In this document: piece after piece, positions 1 through 9,217 of the stretch
Numbering within the stretch: the stretch's first letter is position 1
Layout: the number at the start of each line of letters is the position of its first letter
NCBI GenBank assembly: GCA_945787845.1
Contig: CALZJH010000011.1
Span: forward strand, 62,001-126,000
Direction: 5' to 3'
Origin: an uncultured Woeseiaceae bacterium
GTDB taxonomy: Bacteria; Pseudomonadota; Gammaproteobacteria; Steroidobacterales; Woeseiaceae
DNA: 64,000 nt
The notes under the pieces: generated by a model
The model's input: the letters and a program-made list of their open reading frames with translations, nothing else
Told to the model about the DNA's origin: nothing
Database searches by the model: none
Program-made: the position numbers and the translations under genes

Positions 1-347
1 GCATTGAGATTATAGGGCCTGGCAAGGCCATCGCCCGGATGAGGGTACGTGACGACATGTTGAATGGATTTGCGGTGATCCATGGGGGACTCACGTTCGC
101 CCTCGCGGACACCGCGTTCGCGTTCGCGTGCAACAGCTACGACCAGCAGTCGTTTGCCGCGGCCGCACAGATCGAGTTCCTGCGTCCAGCCGTGGCCACC
201 GATGTGCTGTCGGCGACGGCGAGCGAAGACTACCGAGGCCGCCGCAGCGGCTACTACACCGTCGAGGTGCGGAACCAGCGGGATGAACTCGTTGCGCTGT
301 TTCGCGGCCGTTCGGCCAGCAGCAGCAAACCCGTGATTCAATCCTGA
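1..347 (+). CDS. paaI: PaaI-type hydroxyphenylacetyl-CoA thioesterase (5' end outside window)
   Basis: A hotdog-fold thioesterase that hydrolyses phenylacetyl-CoA-type thioesters and relieves CoA trapping when the paa pathway stalls. The frame is open from base 3 through the left edge, so the first part of the gene is missing. Visible hallmarks are the HGGLTFALADTAFAFACNS helix region, with the Asp of LAD in the family's active-site position, and the EFLRP and ALFRGRS strands at the C-terminus. It lies 71 bases before paaA, in the same direction, as in many paa clusters. The internal ATG at base 39 is not the true start, because homology-like sequence continues upstream of it. Confidence 0.85.
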   Translation, partial: IEIIGPGKAIARMRVRDDMLNGFAVIHGGLTFALADTAFAFACNSYDQQSFAAAAQIEFLRPAVATDVLSATASEDYRGRRSGYYTVEVRNQRDELVALFRGRSASSSKPVIQS

Positions 348-418
348 AGTGATACCGAATATGTTGAAAAAAACGAATTTCCGTGACACATTGTCGAGCA
401 ATCTCCAGGAGTTTTGAC

Positions 419-1414
419 ATGTACACACAAGGCCTTGACCAGGCGGGCAAAAGTGGCCCCGATACACGCGAGGCAGAGACCGCAACGCAACTCGATGCGT
501 TCCAGGCGCGTATCGATGCCGAGGAAAAGATCGAGGCCAAGGACTGGATGCCGGAGGCCTACCGCCGCACGTTGATCCGGCAAATCTCCCAGCATGCGCA
601 TTCCGAAATTATTGGCATGCAGCCCGAGGGCAACTGGCTGACGCGGGCGCCCACCATGAAACGCAAGGCAATCCTGCTGGCCAAGGTGCAGGATGAAGCC
701 GGCCATGGTCTGTATCTCTACAGCGCGGCCGAGACGCTCGGTGTCTCGCGCGATGAGATGGTTGGGGAGCTGCTGTCGGGGAAAGCGAAGTACTCGAGTA
801 TTTTCAACTACCCGACATTGACCTGGGCTGATATCGGCGCCATTGGCTGGCTCGTCGACGGCGCGGCCATCATGAACCAGATTCCGCTATGCCGCTGTTC
901 CTACGGCCCGTACTCGCGCGCCATGGTTCGTGTGTGCAAGGAAGAGAGCTTCCACCAGCGGCAGGGGTACGAGCTCATGCTGACGCTCTGTCGCGGAACG
1001 GAGGAACAGAAGGCGATGGCGCAGGATGCCTTGAACCGTTTCTGGTGGCCGGCGCTAATGATGTTCGGGCCCAACGATGCGGCGTCCAGCCATTCGGCGC
1101 AGTCGATGGCCTGGAAGATAAAGCGCTTCAGCAATGACGAGCTGCGGCAGAAGTTCATTGACGTTACCGTGCCGCAGGCCGAGTTCCTCGGTCTTTCGGT
1201 GCCCGACGAGGCGCTCTGGTTCAACGAAGATACCGGGCACTACGAGCATTCGGACATCGACTGGCAGGAGTTCTTCGATGTCATTTCCGGCAACGGTCCT
1301 TGCAACAGGCAACGACTCGCCAAGCGTCGCAAGGCGCAAGACGATGGCGCATGGGTGAGGGAAGCGGCCCGTGCTTACGCAGACAAGAAAGCAGCGGCCG
1401 AGGCCGCCGCATAG
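419..1414 (+). CDS. paaA: 1,2-phenylacetyl-CoA epoxidase, catalytic subunit A
   Basis: Catalytic diiron subunit of the PaaABCE multicomponent monooxygenase, which epoxidises the ring of phenylacetyl-CoA in the cytoplasm. The 331-residue length fits the family. Two carboxylate/histidine motifs for the iron pair are visible: DEAGH near residue 105 and EESFH near residue 180. I chose the ATG at 419 because a CAGGAG ribosome site lies a few bases upstream; an in-frame ATG at 383 lacks one and would add a tail unlike the family. It opens the paaABCDE run, whose genes then follow with 8 bases or less between them, or overlap. Confidence 0.95.
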   Translation: MYTQGLDQAGKSGPDTREAETATQLDAFQARIDAEEKIEAKDWMPEAYRRTLIRQISQHAHSEIIGMQPEGNWLTRAPTMKRKAILLAKVQDEAGHGLYLYSAAETLGVSRDEMVGELLSGKAKYSSIFNYPTLTWADIGAIGWLVDGAAIMNQIPLCRCSYGPYSRAMVRVCKEESFHQRQGYELMLTLCRGTEEQKAMAQDALNRFWWPALMMFGPNDAASSHSAQSMAWKIKRFSNDELRQKFIDVTVPQAEFLGLSVPDEALWFNEDTGHYEHSDIDWQEFFDVISGNGPCNRQRLAKRRKAQDDGAWVREAARAYADKKAAAEAAA

Positions 1415-1422
1415 GACATACG

Positions 1423-1710
1423 ATGACCCGACAAGAATGGCCCCTATACGAAGTATTCATCCGTAGCCGCTCAGGACTCAGTCACCGGCACGCCGGCAGC
1501 GTCCACGCGGCCGATGATGAAATGGCGCTGAACAACGCGCGTGATACGTACACGCGCCGCAGCGAAGGTGTGAGCATCTGGGTCGTCCGTTCCGACCGGA
1601 TTGTGGCATCCGATCCGGCCGAGACATCGGCGTTCTTCGACCCGGCCGAGGACAAGATCTATCGTCATCCAACGTTCTACGACATTCCCGACGAGGTGGA
1701 AAACCTGTGA
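1423..1710 (+). CDS. paaB: 1,2-phenylacetyl-CoA epoxidase subunit B
   Basis: Small non-catalytic subunit of the phenylacetyl-CoA epoxidase, needed for assembly or electron delivery within the PaaABCE complex. The 95-residue product starts MTRQEWPLYEVFIRSR and contains the family's SHRHAGSVHAADDEMAL stretch and a YRHPTFYDIPDEVENL-like tail. It begins 8 bases after paaA stops, and its own TGA overlaps the GTG of paaC, so translation is probably coupled. A longer frame open from base 1300 runs through the end of paaA and is not real upstream coding sequence. Confidence 0.95.
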   Translation: MTRQEWPLYEVFIRSRSGLSHRHAGSVHAADDEMALNNARDTYTRRSEGVSIWVVRSDRIVASDPAETSAFFDPAEDKIYRHPTFYDIPDEVENL

Positions 1711-2465
1711 GTTCCGACGAGACACTGGTGGCCTACGCTTCGCGCCTGGGCGACAACGCGCTCATTCTCGGGCAGCGCATGATTGAGCTCGTGGCGGCAA
1801 GTCCCGAGCTCGAAGAGGAGCTCGCCAATGCCAACTTTTCGCTGGACTATATCGGTCAGGCCCGGATGTACTACACCTACGCGGGTGAACGTGAGGGCGC
1901 CGGTCGAGACGAGGACGACTTCGCGTTTCTGAGGCCGGAACACGATTACAAAAACCTGTTGCTCGTCGAACAGTCGAATGGGCATTTTGGCGACTCCACG
2001 GTTCGGCAGTTCCTGTTCGAATCGTGGTACGTGCTGTTGCTGGAGGCGCTCACGCGCTGCAGTGACGAGGGCATCTCGGTCATTGCCGCGCGTGCGATCA
2101 AGGAAGTGCGCTACCACTTGAGGCATAGCAGCCAGTGGCTGGTTCGCCTCGGTGACGGGACCGAGGAAAGCCATGCGCGTGTGCAGGTGTCGCTCGACGA
2201 CCTGTGGCGCTTTACCGGTGAGATGTTTGCGCCTGATGATCTCGACGACGAAATGCGCGCCGCTTTCAATGGGCCGCACCTGGAAGTCATCGAAACGCAG
2301 TGGCGAGAGAATGTCGCGGCGGTTCTTGCAGAAGCCACGCTGGACATGCCAGACGACCAGTGGATGGCGATCGGTGGCAAGCAGGGACAGCACAGTGAGC
2401 ACATGGGTTTTCTCCTGGCGGAGATGCAGCACCTGCAGCGCGCCTATCCGGGGGCAACGTGGTAG
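1707..2465 (+). CDS. paaC: 1,2-phenylacetyl-CoA epoxidase subunit C
   Basis: Structural subunit of the epoxidase: a ferritin-like four-helix protein that pairs with PaaA but has largely lost its own diiron site in this family. The product is 252 residues, near the family's usual size. Recognisable stretches are DNALILGQRMIE near the N-terminus, the NFSLDYIGQARMYYTYAGE helix and a KEVRYHLRHSSQWLVRLGDG segment. It starts with GTG overlapping the last two bases of paaB and ends inside the start of paaD, as expected for a tightly coupled operon. Confidence 0.95.
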   Translation: MSSDETLVAYASRLGDNALILGQRMIELVAASPELEEELANANFSLDYIGQARMYYTYAGEREGAGRDEDDFAFLRPEHDYKNLLLVEQSNGHFGDSTVRQFLFESWYVLLLEALTRCSDEGISVIAARAIKEVRYHLRHSSQWLVRLGDGTEESHARVQVSLDDLWRFTGEMFAPDDLDDEMRAAFNGPHLEVIETQWRENVAAVLAEATLDMPDDQWMAIGGKQGQHSEHMGFLLAEMQHLQRAYPGATW

Positions 2466-2923
2466 ACGCACAGTACACGCCGGCGCAAATCCTCGAGTGG
2501 CTGTCGCAGGTACCCGATCCGGAGATTCCTGTTCTTACGATTACCGACCTCGGGATCGTTCGGGACGTGGATTGCAGCGCAGGCGTCACCGTTTCGCTGA
2601 CGCCCACCTACTCGGGTTGTCCCGCCACGGAAGCGATCGAGGCCAGCGTTGCCGCGACCTTGCAGGAACATGGCGTCGACGATGTGCGAATCAAGCGCGT
2701 CCTTTCGCCGCCGTGGACCACCGACTGGATTAGTGAGGCGGGTCGCAAGAAGCTGACTGTGTACGGTATCGCGCCGCCCGAACGCAGGGATCGGCCCATT
2801 GCGTGTCCGCGCTGCGATTCGAGCAATACCGAACAGGTCAGCGAATTTGGATCGACAGCCTGCAAGGCTTCTTATCGCTGCATTGATTGCCTCGAGCCTT
2901 TCGAATACTTCAAGTGCCTATGA
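2459..2923 (+). CDS. paaD: Phenylacetate epoxidase maturation protein PaaD
   Basis: Belongs to the MIP18/DUF59 family of iron-sulfur assembly factors and is thought to help mature the iron-sulfur component of the epoxidase. The N-terminal 90 residues carry the DUF59 pattern PDPEIPVLTITDLGIVRDV and TYSGCPATE. The C-terminal tail holds a probable zinc site made of CPRC and, 20-odd residues later, CIDC, which is typical of PaaD rather than of generic DUF59 proteins. The GTG start overlaps the end of paaC by 7 bases, and the TGA overlaps the ATG of paaE. Confidence 0.93.
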   Translation: MVDAQYTPAQILEWLSQVPDPEIPVLTITDLGIVRDVDCSAGVTVSLTPTYSGCPATEAIEASVAATLQEHGVDDVRIKRVLSPPWTTDWISEAGRKKLTVYGIAPPERRDRPIACPRCDSSNTEQVSEFGSTACKASYRCIDCLEPFEYFKCL

Positions 2924-3993
2924 AGCAGTTTCATCCCTTAACCGTTGTTGCCAAGAATACCGAGACGCGTGATTCGGTGCGCATCGCCTTCGACGTTCCC
3001 GAAGACCTTCGTGATGAGTTTACTTTCCTGCCGGGACAGCACCTGCCGATTCAGATCGAGCGGGACGGAAAGCTGGTACGCAGAACCTACAGCATTTGCT
3101 CGGCCGACGGCTGCTGGCCGCTGGAGATCGGCGTACGTATTCAGCCGGGTGGGCAGTTTTCAGAGTTCGCGGCGGGTGAACTCAAGGTGGGCGATACCGT
3201 CGACGTTATGCCGCCTACGGGGCGGTTCCACCTGCCGGAGCAGCGGGCGGATGGCAAGGCGCATATTGGTTTCGCCGCGGGAAGCGGGATTACGCCAATC
3301 CTGTCGATAGTGTCGTCGATTCTGCAAAATGAGCCGCACAGCCGCTTCGCGCTGTTCTACGGCAATCGCAAACAGAATTCGACGATGTTTATCGAGGACC
3401 TGTTTGCCCTCAAGAACCGGTATCCCGAGCGCTTCCAGGTGCACTTCGTGTTCAGCCGGGAAGAACAGGAGTTCGAGGTTTCCAGCGGCCGCATCGACGG
3501 CGACAAGGTGGCTGTGTTATTCGAGCAATTCTGTCGTGGCATGCCCGTGGATGAGGCATGGGTCTGCGGCCCGGACACGATGATCGCTGTGGTGAGCGAT
3601 GCACTGATCAACCTTGGAATGTCGGCCGATGCTGTGCATGTCGAGCGTTTCGGTGCACCGCGCAAAGCCCGGAAATCGGCCACCGAGGCGCCCACGCCGG
3701 CGACGGCCGAGAGCGCGCGCGTGACTGTCATCATGGACGGCCACAAAAAGTCATTCGACATGGAGCGCGGCAACGGCAATATCGTCGATGCAGCTGCGGA
3801 GCAGGGTATTGAGTTGCCGTATTCCTGCAAAGGCGGCGTCTGCGCCACCTGCCGTACGCATGTGCGAGCCGGTGAAGTCGATATGCGAACGAACTACGGG
3901 CTCGAACCCTGGGAAGTTGAGAAGGGGTTCGTACTGGCCTGCCAGAGCACGCCCGTCACGGACGAGTTACTGCTCGACTACGATAAGTCGTAG
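2920..3993 (+). CDS. paaE: 1,2-phenylacetyl-CoA epoxidase reductase subunit E
   Basis: Supplies electrons from NADPH through FAD and a plant-type [2Fe-2S] centre to the PaaAC core. The 357 residues show, in order, an FAD-binding domain with RRTYSICS, a nucleotide-binding domain with [12 protein letters not shown] and CGPDTM, and a C-terminal ferredoxin domain (about 275-357) with the Cys pattern [10 protein letters not shown] and a later LACQ. The ATG at 2920 overlaps the paaD stop (ATGA) and gives the expected N-terminus; the open frame 11 codons upstream is unlikely. The paa run ends here; ring-opening and beta-oxidation genes are not in the window. Confidence 0.95.
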   Translation: MKQFHPLTVVAKNTETRDSVRIAFDVPEDLRDEFTFLPGQHLPIQIERDGKLVRRTYSICSADGCWPLEIGVRIQPGGQFSEFAAGELKVGDTVDVMPPTGRFHLPEQRADGKAHIGFAAGSGITPILSIVSSILQNEPHSRFALFYGNRKQNSTMFIEDLFALKNRYPERFQVHFVFSREEQEFEVSSGRIDGDKVAVLFEQFCRGMPVDEAWVCGPDTMIAVVSDALINLGMSADAVHVERFGAPRKARKSATEAPTPATAESARVTVIMDGHKKSFDMERGNGNIVDAAAEQGIELPYSCKGGVCATCRTHVRAGEVDMRTNYGLEPWEVEKGFVLACQSTPVTDELLLDYDKS

Positions 3994-4052
3994 TAGCCAT
4001 TTGGCGCGATTTCAAAACTCCCGGCAAGGACCACAGGAGTAAAATTGGTCGG

Positions 4053-4598
4053 ATGACAGATACAGATCCGACCGCTGCACTGCCTGTACGGCAAAATTCC
4101 TACGATTTCGATGACCTGCTCGCCAGTGGCCGCGGGGAGTTGTTTGGTCCGACCAATGGTCGCCTGCCCAAGCCCAACATGCTCATGATGGATCGCATTA
4201 CGCGGATCACGGACGAGGGCGGCAAATACGGCAAGGGCGAGATTATCGCCGAACTCGACATCCACCCGGACCTCTGGTTTTTCGAATGCCATTTCGAGGG
4301 CGACCCGGTGATGCCCGGTTGTCTCGGGCTGGACGCCATGTGGCAGCTCGTCGGTTTCCATCTCGTCTGGCAAGGCTTGCAGGGGCGCGGGCGGGCCCTC
4401 GGCGTCGGTAAGGTCAAATTTACGGGACAGGTGCTGCCAACGGCGAAAAAAGTCACCTACCAGATTGACCTGAAACGGATTATCGCGCGCAAGCTCAACA
4501 TGGCGATCGCTGACGGGACGATGTCGGTTGACGGCCGCGAAATCTATACGGCCGAAGACCTGCGCGTCGGGCTTTTCACTTCCACAGACAATTTCTAG
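4053..4598 (+). CDS. fabA: 3-hydroxydecanoyl-ACP dehydratase/isomerase
   Basis: Dehydrates 3-hydroxydecanoyl-ACP and isomerises trans-2 to cis-3-decenoyl-ACP, the branch point to unsaturated fatty acids. The 181-residue hotdog protein carries the active-site His of [12 protein letters not shown] and the Asp of GLDAMWQ. It sits 8 bases before fabB, the classic fabA-fabB operon. No Shine-Dalgarno sequence is well placed: the nearest GGAG ends 13 bases before the ATG. A TAAAAT hexamer lies 7 bases before the ATG, so the message may be leaderless (see findings). Confidence 0.97.
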   Translation: MTDTDPTAALPVRQNSYDFDDLLASGRGELFGPTNGRLPKPNMLMMDRITRITDEGGKYGKGEIIAELDIHPDLWFFECHFEGDPVMPGCLGLDAMWQLVGFHLVWQGLQGRGRALGVGKVKFTGQVLPTAKKVTYQIDLKRIIARKLNMAIADGTMSVDGREIYTAEDLRVGLFTSTDNF

Positions 4599-4606
4599 GG
4601 GCGGGT

Positions 4607-5818
4607 ATGCGACGCGCGGTTATAACGGGACTCGGTGCCGTCTCGTGTATCGGTAATTCAAAAGAAGACATCGTGGATGCGCTGCGCAACGGGCGTTCGG
4701 GCATCGTCGCCAACGAGACTTTCAAGGAAATGGGTCTTCGCAGCCAGATTTCGGGCAGTTGCCAGATCGATCTCAAGGAACACATCGACCGCAAGGTCCT
4801 GCGTTTCATGGGTGACGCGGCCGCCTATGCCTACATCGCCATGCAGCAGGCTGTCACCGATGCGGGGCTGGAAGAGCGCGAGGTTTCCAATCCGCGCAGC
4901 GGGCTGATCGCGGGTTCGGGTGGTGCTTCCAGTGCCAACATCGTCAAGGCGGCCGACACGCTGCGCTCGCGCGGCGTCCGCAAGATCGGTCCCTACGCCG
5001 TGACGAAGACCATGGGCAGTACCGTCGCTGCGTGCCTGGCCACCCCGTTCAAGATCAAGGGGCTCAACTACTCGATCACCTCGGCCTGCGCCACCAGCGC
5101 GCATTGCATCGGTGCCGCCGCGGAGCAGATCGCCCTGGGCAAACAGGACATCGTATTTGCCGGCGGCGGTGAAGAGGAAGACTGGACGCTGACCGGGCTG
5201 TTCGACGCAATGGGTGCATTGTCCACCAAGTACAACGACGATCCCGCGCAGGCGTCACGTCCCTACGATGCCGGCCGCGACGGTTTCGTGAGCTCGTCCG
5301 GCGCCGGCATGGTCGTCGTCGAGGAGCTCGAACACGCGAAGGCGCGCGGCGCTCATATTTACGCGGAGCTCGTGGGCTTCGGCGCGACGTCTGACGGTCA
5401 CGATATGGTCGCGCCGTCCGGCGAGGGCGCGATTCGCTGTATGGAGCAGGCACGAGCCACGGTAGAAGGTCCGATCGACTACATCAACACGCACGGCACG
5501 AGCACACCGGTTGGTGATATCCAGGAAGTCGAGGCCATGCGCGAGCTGTTCGGCGACGACATGCCGAAATACGGTTCGACGAAGTCGATGTGCGGGCATT
5601 CGCTCGGTGCAACCGGTGCGCAAGAGGCTATTCACTGCCTGCTCATGCTGGAGCACGACTTCATTGCGCCGTCCATCAACGTCGTGGATCCGGATGAAGC
5701 GGTCAAAGGTACTCCGCTGGTCACTGAATGCGTCGACAATGCCGGCATTCGTACGGCGATGTCGAACAGCTTCGGTTTCGGTGGCACGAACGGCACGCTG
5801 ATCTTTCAGAAGCGCTAG
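4607..5818 (+). CDS. fabB: Beta-ketoacyl-ACP synthase I
   Basis: Elongates acyl-ACP with malonyl-ACP and takes the cis-3-decenoyl product of FabA forward into unsaturated fatty acids. The 403-residue thiolase-fold enzyme shows the catalytic Cys in SACATSAHC and the two catalytic His residues in [11 protein letters not shown] and [12 protein letters not shown], plus a C-terminal FGFGGTNG loop. It is more like FabB than FabF in its N-terminus ([17 protein letters not shown]) and in its pairing with fabA. Translation probably depends on the shared fabA-fabB message. Confidence 0.96.
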   Translation: MRRAVITGLGAVSCIGNSKEDIVDALRNGRSGIVANETFKEMGLRSQISGSCQIDLKEHIDRKVLRFMGDAAAYAYIAMQQAVTDAGLEEREVSNPRSGLIAGSGGASSANIVKAADTLRSRGVRKIGPYAVTKTMGSTVAACLATPFKIKGLNYSITSACATSAHCIGAAAEQIALGKQDIVFAGGGEEEDWTLTGLFDAMGALSTKYNDDPAQASRPYDAGRDGFVSSSGAGMVVVEELEHAKARGAHIYAELVGFGATSDGHDMVAPSGEGAIRCMEQARATVEGPIDYINTHGTSTPVGDIQEVEAMRELFGDDMPKYGSTKSMCGHSLGATGAQEAIHCLLMLEHDFIAPSINVVDPDEAVKGTPLVTECVDNAGIRTAMSNSFGFGGTNGTLIFQKR

Positions 5819-5852
5819 TCTGCACGTCCCGAGTCGGCCATAATCGGCCGCT

Positions 5853-6707
5853 ATGACCATTGAACGCTTAAGCGAAACAAACTGTTTCGGCGGCCGTATC
5901 GGCTTTTATCGCCACGCGTCATCCAGCAATCACTGCGACATGCAGTTCTCGGTTTTCGTGCCGCCGCAAGCGGCCGACGGCAGAGTACCGGTGCTGACGT
6001 TCCTGTCAGGGCTTACCTGTACCGAGGAGAACTTCATGGTCAAGAGCGGCGCCCAGCGCGTCGCATCGGAGCTCGGCCTGATGCTGGTGTCGCCCGACAC
6101 GAGTCCCCGCGGCGACGACGTGCCCGACGATCCCGACGAAGATTACGATTTCGGTCTGGGGGCAGGGTTCTACGTGAATGCCACGCAAGAGCCCTGGTCA
6201 CGGCATTACCACATGTACGACTACGTTACGCAGGAGCTGCAGGCGCTGATCTTCGACAATTTTCCGGGCGATGCGTCGCGCCACGGCCTGACCGGTCATT
6301 CGATGGGCGGCCATGGCGCACTGACGATCGGTTTGCGTAATCCGGATATGTTCAAGTCGCTATCCGCGTTCGCGCCTATCTGCACGACTCTGCACAGCCC
6401 GTGGGGCCAGAAGGCGCTGGGTTACTACCTGGGCGCGGACACATCGACGTGGATGGACCACGACGCCTGCGATTTGGCCCGGCGTTCCGGAGACGTGAAG
6501 GCCTACGACAGTATCCGCGTTGATCAGGGCGCGGACGATCCGTTCCTCAAGGAGCAGCTCAAGCCTGAGTTGCTGGAAGCGGCCTGCAAGGAAAGCGGGC
6601 TCCCATTGGATCTGCGGATCCACGACGGCTACGACCACGGCTACTACTTCATCTCGACGTTCGTCGAGGAGCACCTCAGGTTCCACGCCGAGCGCCTCGG
6701 CGCCTGA
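5853..6707 (+). CDS. fghA: S-formylglutathione hydrolase
   Basis: Hydrolyses S-formylglutathione to formate and glutathione, the second step of glutathione-dependent formaldehyde detoxification. The 284-residue alpha/beta hydrolase has the family N-terminus with FGGRIGFYRHAS, the SGLTCTEENF loop, the nucleophile elbow GHSMGGHGAL and a late DHGYYF stretch with the catalytic His. The usual partner, a class III alcohol dehydrogenase, is not in the window. A CATAAT hexamer ends 8 bases before the ATG and no ribosome site is visible. Confidence 0.94.
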   Translation: MTIERLSETNCFGGRIGFYRHASSSNHCDMQFSVFVPPQAADGRVPVLTFLSGLTCTEENFMVKSGAQRVASELGLMLVSPDTSPRGDDVPDDPDEDYDFGLGAGFYVNATQEPWSRHYHMYDYVTQELQALIFDNFPGDASRHGLTGHSMGGHGALTIGLRNPDMFKSLSAFAPICTTLHSPWGQKALGYYLGADTSTWMDHDACDLARRSGDVKAYDSIRVDQGADDPFLKEQLKPELLEAACKESGLPLDLRIHDGYDHGYYFISTFVEEHLRFHAERLGA

Positions 6708-6716
6708 TCCGAACTC

Positions 6717-7529
6717 ATGGAGCAATGGCTGATTCTCGCTGCGGCAATGCTGGTCACCGGCACCGTGGCCGGCGTCCTGGCAGGCCTGTTCGGCATCGGC
6801 GGTGGCATTGTCATCGTACCGGTTCTTGAGACGGCCCTCGGTTTCGCCGGCGTCGACCCGGCAATTCGCATGCATGTCGCCGTCGGGACCTCGCTGGCGA
6901 CGATTATCCCGACCTCGGTCTCGTCGGCGCGGGCCCACCACGCACGCCAGTCGGTTGACGTCGACATTGTGAAACGCTGGGCCGTATTTGTGCTGGCCGG
7001 TGCCTTGCTGGGCGCCTGGATCGCTTCATTGGTGCACAGCGATGTCCTGGCCATGGTGTTTGCGAGTCTCGCGTTGCTCGTTGCGATCAAGATGTTGGTT
7101 TTCCCGGAGAGCCGGAACCTGACCGATGCGGTGCCGCGAGGTCCACTGGTCACTGCGATCCCGGTGTCGATCGGCTGCTTCTCGAGCATGATGGGCATCG
7201 GCGGCGGTACGTTTTCGGTAATGACGCTGACGCTGTTCAACGAGCCGATCCATCGCGCTGTCGGGACAGCCGCGCTGTTCGGCCTGGTCATCAGCTTGCC
7301 CGGCATGCTCGGATTTATCGCCGCAGGCTGGGGCGACCCGCGAATTCCCCCGGGCAGCCTCGGCTACGTCAGCCTGATCGGCTTTGCCTGCATTGCGCCG
7401 GCCACGGTACTCGCTGCACCGCTGGGCGCGAAGCTCGCTCATGGTTTTTCCGCCAGGCGCCTGAACATGCTGTTCGGTGCGTTTCTCATCCTGGCCTCAC
7501 TTCGACTTTTTTACCGGGCATTCCTGTGA
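6717..7529 (+). CDS. TauE/SafE family membrane permease
   Basis: An integral membrane protein of 270 residues in the sulfite exporter TauE/SafE family, whose members move small organic or sulfur anions. The sequence shows about eight hydrophobic segments and two family repeats: GLFGIGGGIVIVPVLE near residue 22 and MMGIGGGTFSVMTLTLF near residue 157. It begins 9 bases after fghA and its stop overlaps the start of the metallo-beta-lactamase gene by 4 bases. The substrate cannot be told from sequence. It belongs to a different branch from the membrane protein at 9214-9948. Confidence 0.85.
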   Translation: MEQWLILAAAMLVTGTVAGVLAGLFGIGGGIVIVPVLETALGFAGVDPAIRMHVAVGTSLATIIPTSVSSARAHHARQSVDVDIVKRWAVFVLAGALLGAWIASLVHSDVLAMVFASLALLVAIKMLVFPESRNLTDAVPRGPLVTAIPVSIGCFSSMMGIGGGTFSVMTLTLFNEPIHRAVGTAALFGLVISLPGMLGFIAAGWGDPRIPPGSLGYVSLIGFACIAPATVLAAPLGAKLAHGFSARRLNMLFGAFLILASLRLFYRAFL

Positions 7530-8407
7530 ATCGAATAATCCTGTTCTGTGGCTCGTTCTTCCTGCTCGCGGCTTGTGGGCCGCGCACACTCCAACCCGAT
7601 GCGCCTTACGTTTGTGAACGCTGCGACGAGTGGAATGAACCGCACATTCCGTTCCGTATTCACGGCAATACCTGGTATGTCGGGACGGACGGGCTGTCGT
7701 CCATCCTGATCGAGTCCGACGCTGGCCTGATTCTCGTGGACGGCGGCCTGCCGCAATCAGCGACGCTTATCGATACCAATATTCGTGCGCTTGGCTTCGA
7801 CCCATTCGATATCAAGGCGATCCTCGTATCGCACGCACACTTCGACCATGCAGGCGGTGTCGCCGCTTTGCAGCGCCTGACGCGGGCCAATGTCTATTTT
7901 AGCGAGGCCGGGAAGGCGATCCTGACGACGGGTCGACTGGGCGAAGACGATCCGCAGTACGTTGCCGACTCCGACGAAGGGAGCTTTCCGGCGATAGAAA
8001 ACGTCACGGCCATCGGCGACGGGGAGTTCGTTTCCGTCGGTTCAGTTAATGTGCAGGCCCAATACACTCCGGGGCATACGACAGGCAGCGTCTCCTGGAC
8101 CTGGGAGTCCTGTGCGCTGAATACCTGCCTCGATGTGGTCTACGCTGACAGCCTCACGGCGGTCTCGGCGGAGGACTTTTCATTCGCAGCCAGCGGCGCT
8201 GCAACCCGCATGGTCGAGAGCGCCGGCAAGATAGCCGACTTGCCGTGCGACATCCTGCTGTCGCCGCATCCGTTCTTTTTCGGTATGTACGGTAAACTGG
8301 AACGCATTGACGAAGGCAACCCGTTCATCAACGAACTGGCTTGCACGTTTTACGCCGAAGAGGCACTGGGCTGGCTGGAACAGCGATTGCAGGCAGAGGA
8401 TCGATGA
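7526..8407 (+). CDS. Subclass B3-like metallo-beta-lactamase, predicted lipoprotein
   Basis: A 293-residue metallo-beta-lactamase-fold hydrolase. The N-terminus is a lipoprotein signal with lipobox LAAC (Cys17), so it is probably membrane-anchored in the periplasm. Zinc ligands expected for subclass B3 are present: HAHFDH (His103, His105, Asp107, His108), GHTTGS (His184) and SPHPFFF (His248). The surrounding pattern (GNTWYVGTDGLSSILIES, GGLPQSA, a late VYADSLTAVS) is that of true B3 beta-lactamases rather than glyoxalase II or lactonases. It overlaps both neighbours by 4 bases. Activity on carbapenems is plausible but unproven. Confidence 0.85.
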   Translation: MNRIILFCGSFFLLAACGPRTLQPDAPYVCERCDEWNEPHIPFRIHGNTWYVGTDGLSSILIESDAGLILVDGGLPQSATLIDTNIRALGFDPFDIKAILVSHAHFDHAGGVAALQRLTRANVYFSEAGKAILTTGRLGEDDPQYVADSDEGSFPAIENVTAIGDGEFVSVGSVNVQAQYTPGHTTGSVSWTWESCALNTCLDVVYADSLTAVSAEDFSFAASGAATRMVESAGKIADLPCDILLSPHPFFFGMYGKLERIDEGNPFINELACTFYAEEALGWLEQRLQAEDR

Positions 8408-8808
8408 CGTACGAAGTCAAATACGAATCACGCCCGACGTTTTTTTGCGCAAGGATTACTGGCGCGAACAGCGCCGACGCTGTCAGCGGCTACCTCGCCG
8501 ATATTCTCGAGGAGTGCCAACGTCGCGATTGCTACCGGGTCCTGATCGACGAGCAGCTCGACGGTCCGCGCCTCGAAATCGATGATGTTTATGCAGTTGC
8601 ATCGGAGGGGGCGATGAAAGCGCTTGGTGTATTCCACGCGATCGCGTTTGTCGATGAGAAGATGGGGGAGATGGCGTACTTCGCCGAAACCGTCGCCGTA
8701 AATCGCGGCATGCCGGTGCGCGCGTTCCCCACAACCGGACACGCCGAGGCGTGGCTTGCGGGCCTGGTCGAGGGGCCGGACGAGCAGAACATCTTCGATT
8801 CAGAGTAA
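8404..8808 (+). CDS. Small STAS/SpoIIAA-like protein
   Basis: A 134-residue soluble protein of uncertain role. The layout, with an N-terminal strand (YEVKYESRPTFFCARITGAN), a middle VLIDEQLDG strand and an AFPTTGHAEAWLAGL tail, resembles the SpoIIAA-like/STAS-like group of small regulatory or lipid-binding domains; this is a fold-level impression only. I chose the ATG at 8404 because it overlaps the stop of the beta-lactamase gene (ATGA), implying translational coupling; the frame is also open from 8341. No signal peptide or membrane helix is visible. Confidence 0.65.
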   Translation: MTYEVKYESRPTFFCARITGANSADAVSGYLADILEECQRRDCYRVLIDEQLDGPRLEIDDVYAVASEGAMKALGVFHAIAFVDEKMGEMAYFAETVAVNRGMPVRAFPTTGHAEAWLAGLVEGPDEQNIFDSE

Positions 8809-8887
8809 CAACCACGAACACAAAATTACGCAACTGCATCACCGTGCCGCGGTGTTAGAATAAGCAAGACCCGAGGGAGTATCCGCC

Positions 8888-9217
8888 ATGAAACTCAAGT
8901 TCATGTGTTTTGTCGTAGCGACGATCCTGTTGGTCGCCGGATGTGCCGGGACCACTGCAACAGACGGTCAGACGGCGGCCGCTGCCGCGCCTGTGGAAGC
9001 GACCGAAACCGAAAAAGCCACGGGCGAAGTTGCGGAAACGGCCGAAGAAGAGGTCCTCGACCCCAACGAGGAAATCTGCAAGAGAATCAGGAAGACCGGA
9101 ACGCGGCAGACAAGCAAGGTCTGCGCCACGCGCCGCGAATGGGAGCTGTCCGCTGAGAGAGCGAGGGAAGCGACCGAAAAGATGCAGCAGCGACCACAGC
9201 AGGGGCGCGAATACTAG
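8888..9217 (+). CDS. Small predicted lipoprotein
   Basis: A 109-residue hypothetical protein with a lipoprotein signal peptide ending in LLVAGC, followed by a low-complexity region rich in Ala, Thr and Glu (about residues 20-60) and a basic C-terminal part with two Cys residues (EEICKRIRKTGTRQTSKVC). That last stretch recurs in many small gammaproteobacterial proteins of unknown role. A GAGGGAG ribosome site precedes the ATG and a TAGAAT hexamer lies about 27 bases upstream. It converges with the minus-strand gene beside it, the two stops overlapping by 4 bases. Confidence 0.7.
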   Translation: MKLKFMCFVVATILLVAGCAGTTATDGQTAAAAAPVEATETEKATGEVAETAEEEVLDPNEEICKRIRKTGTRQTSKVCATRREWELSAERAREATEKMQQRPQQGREY

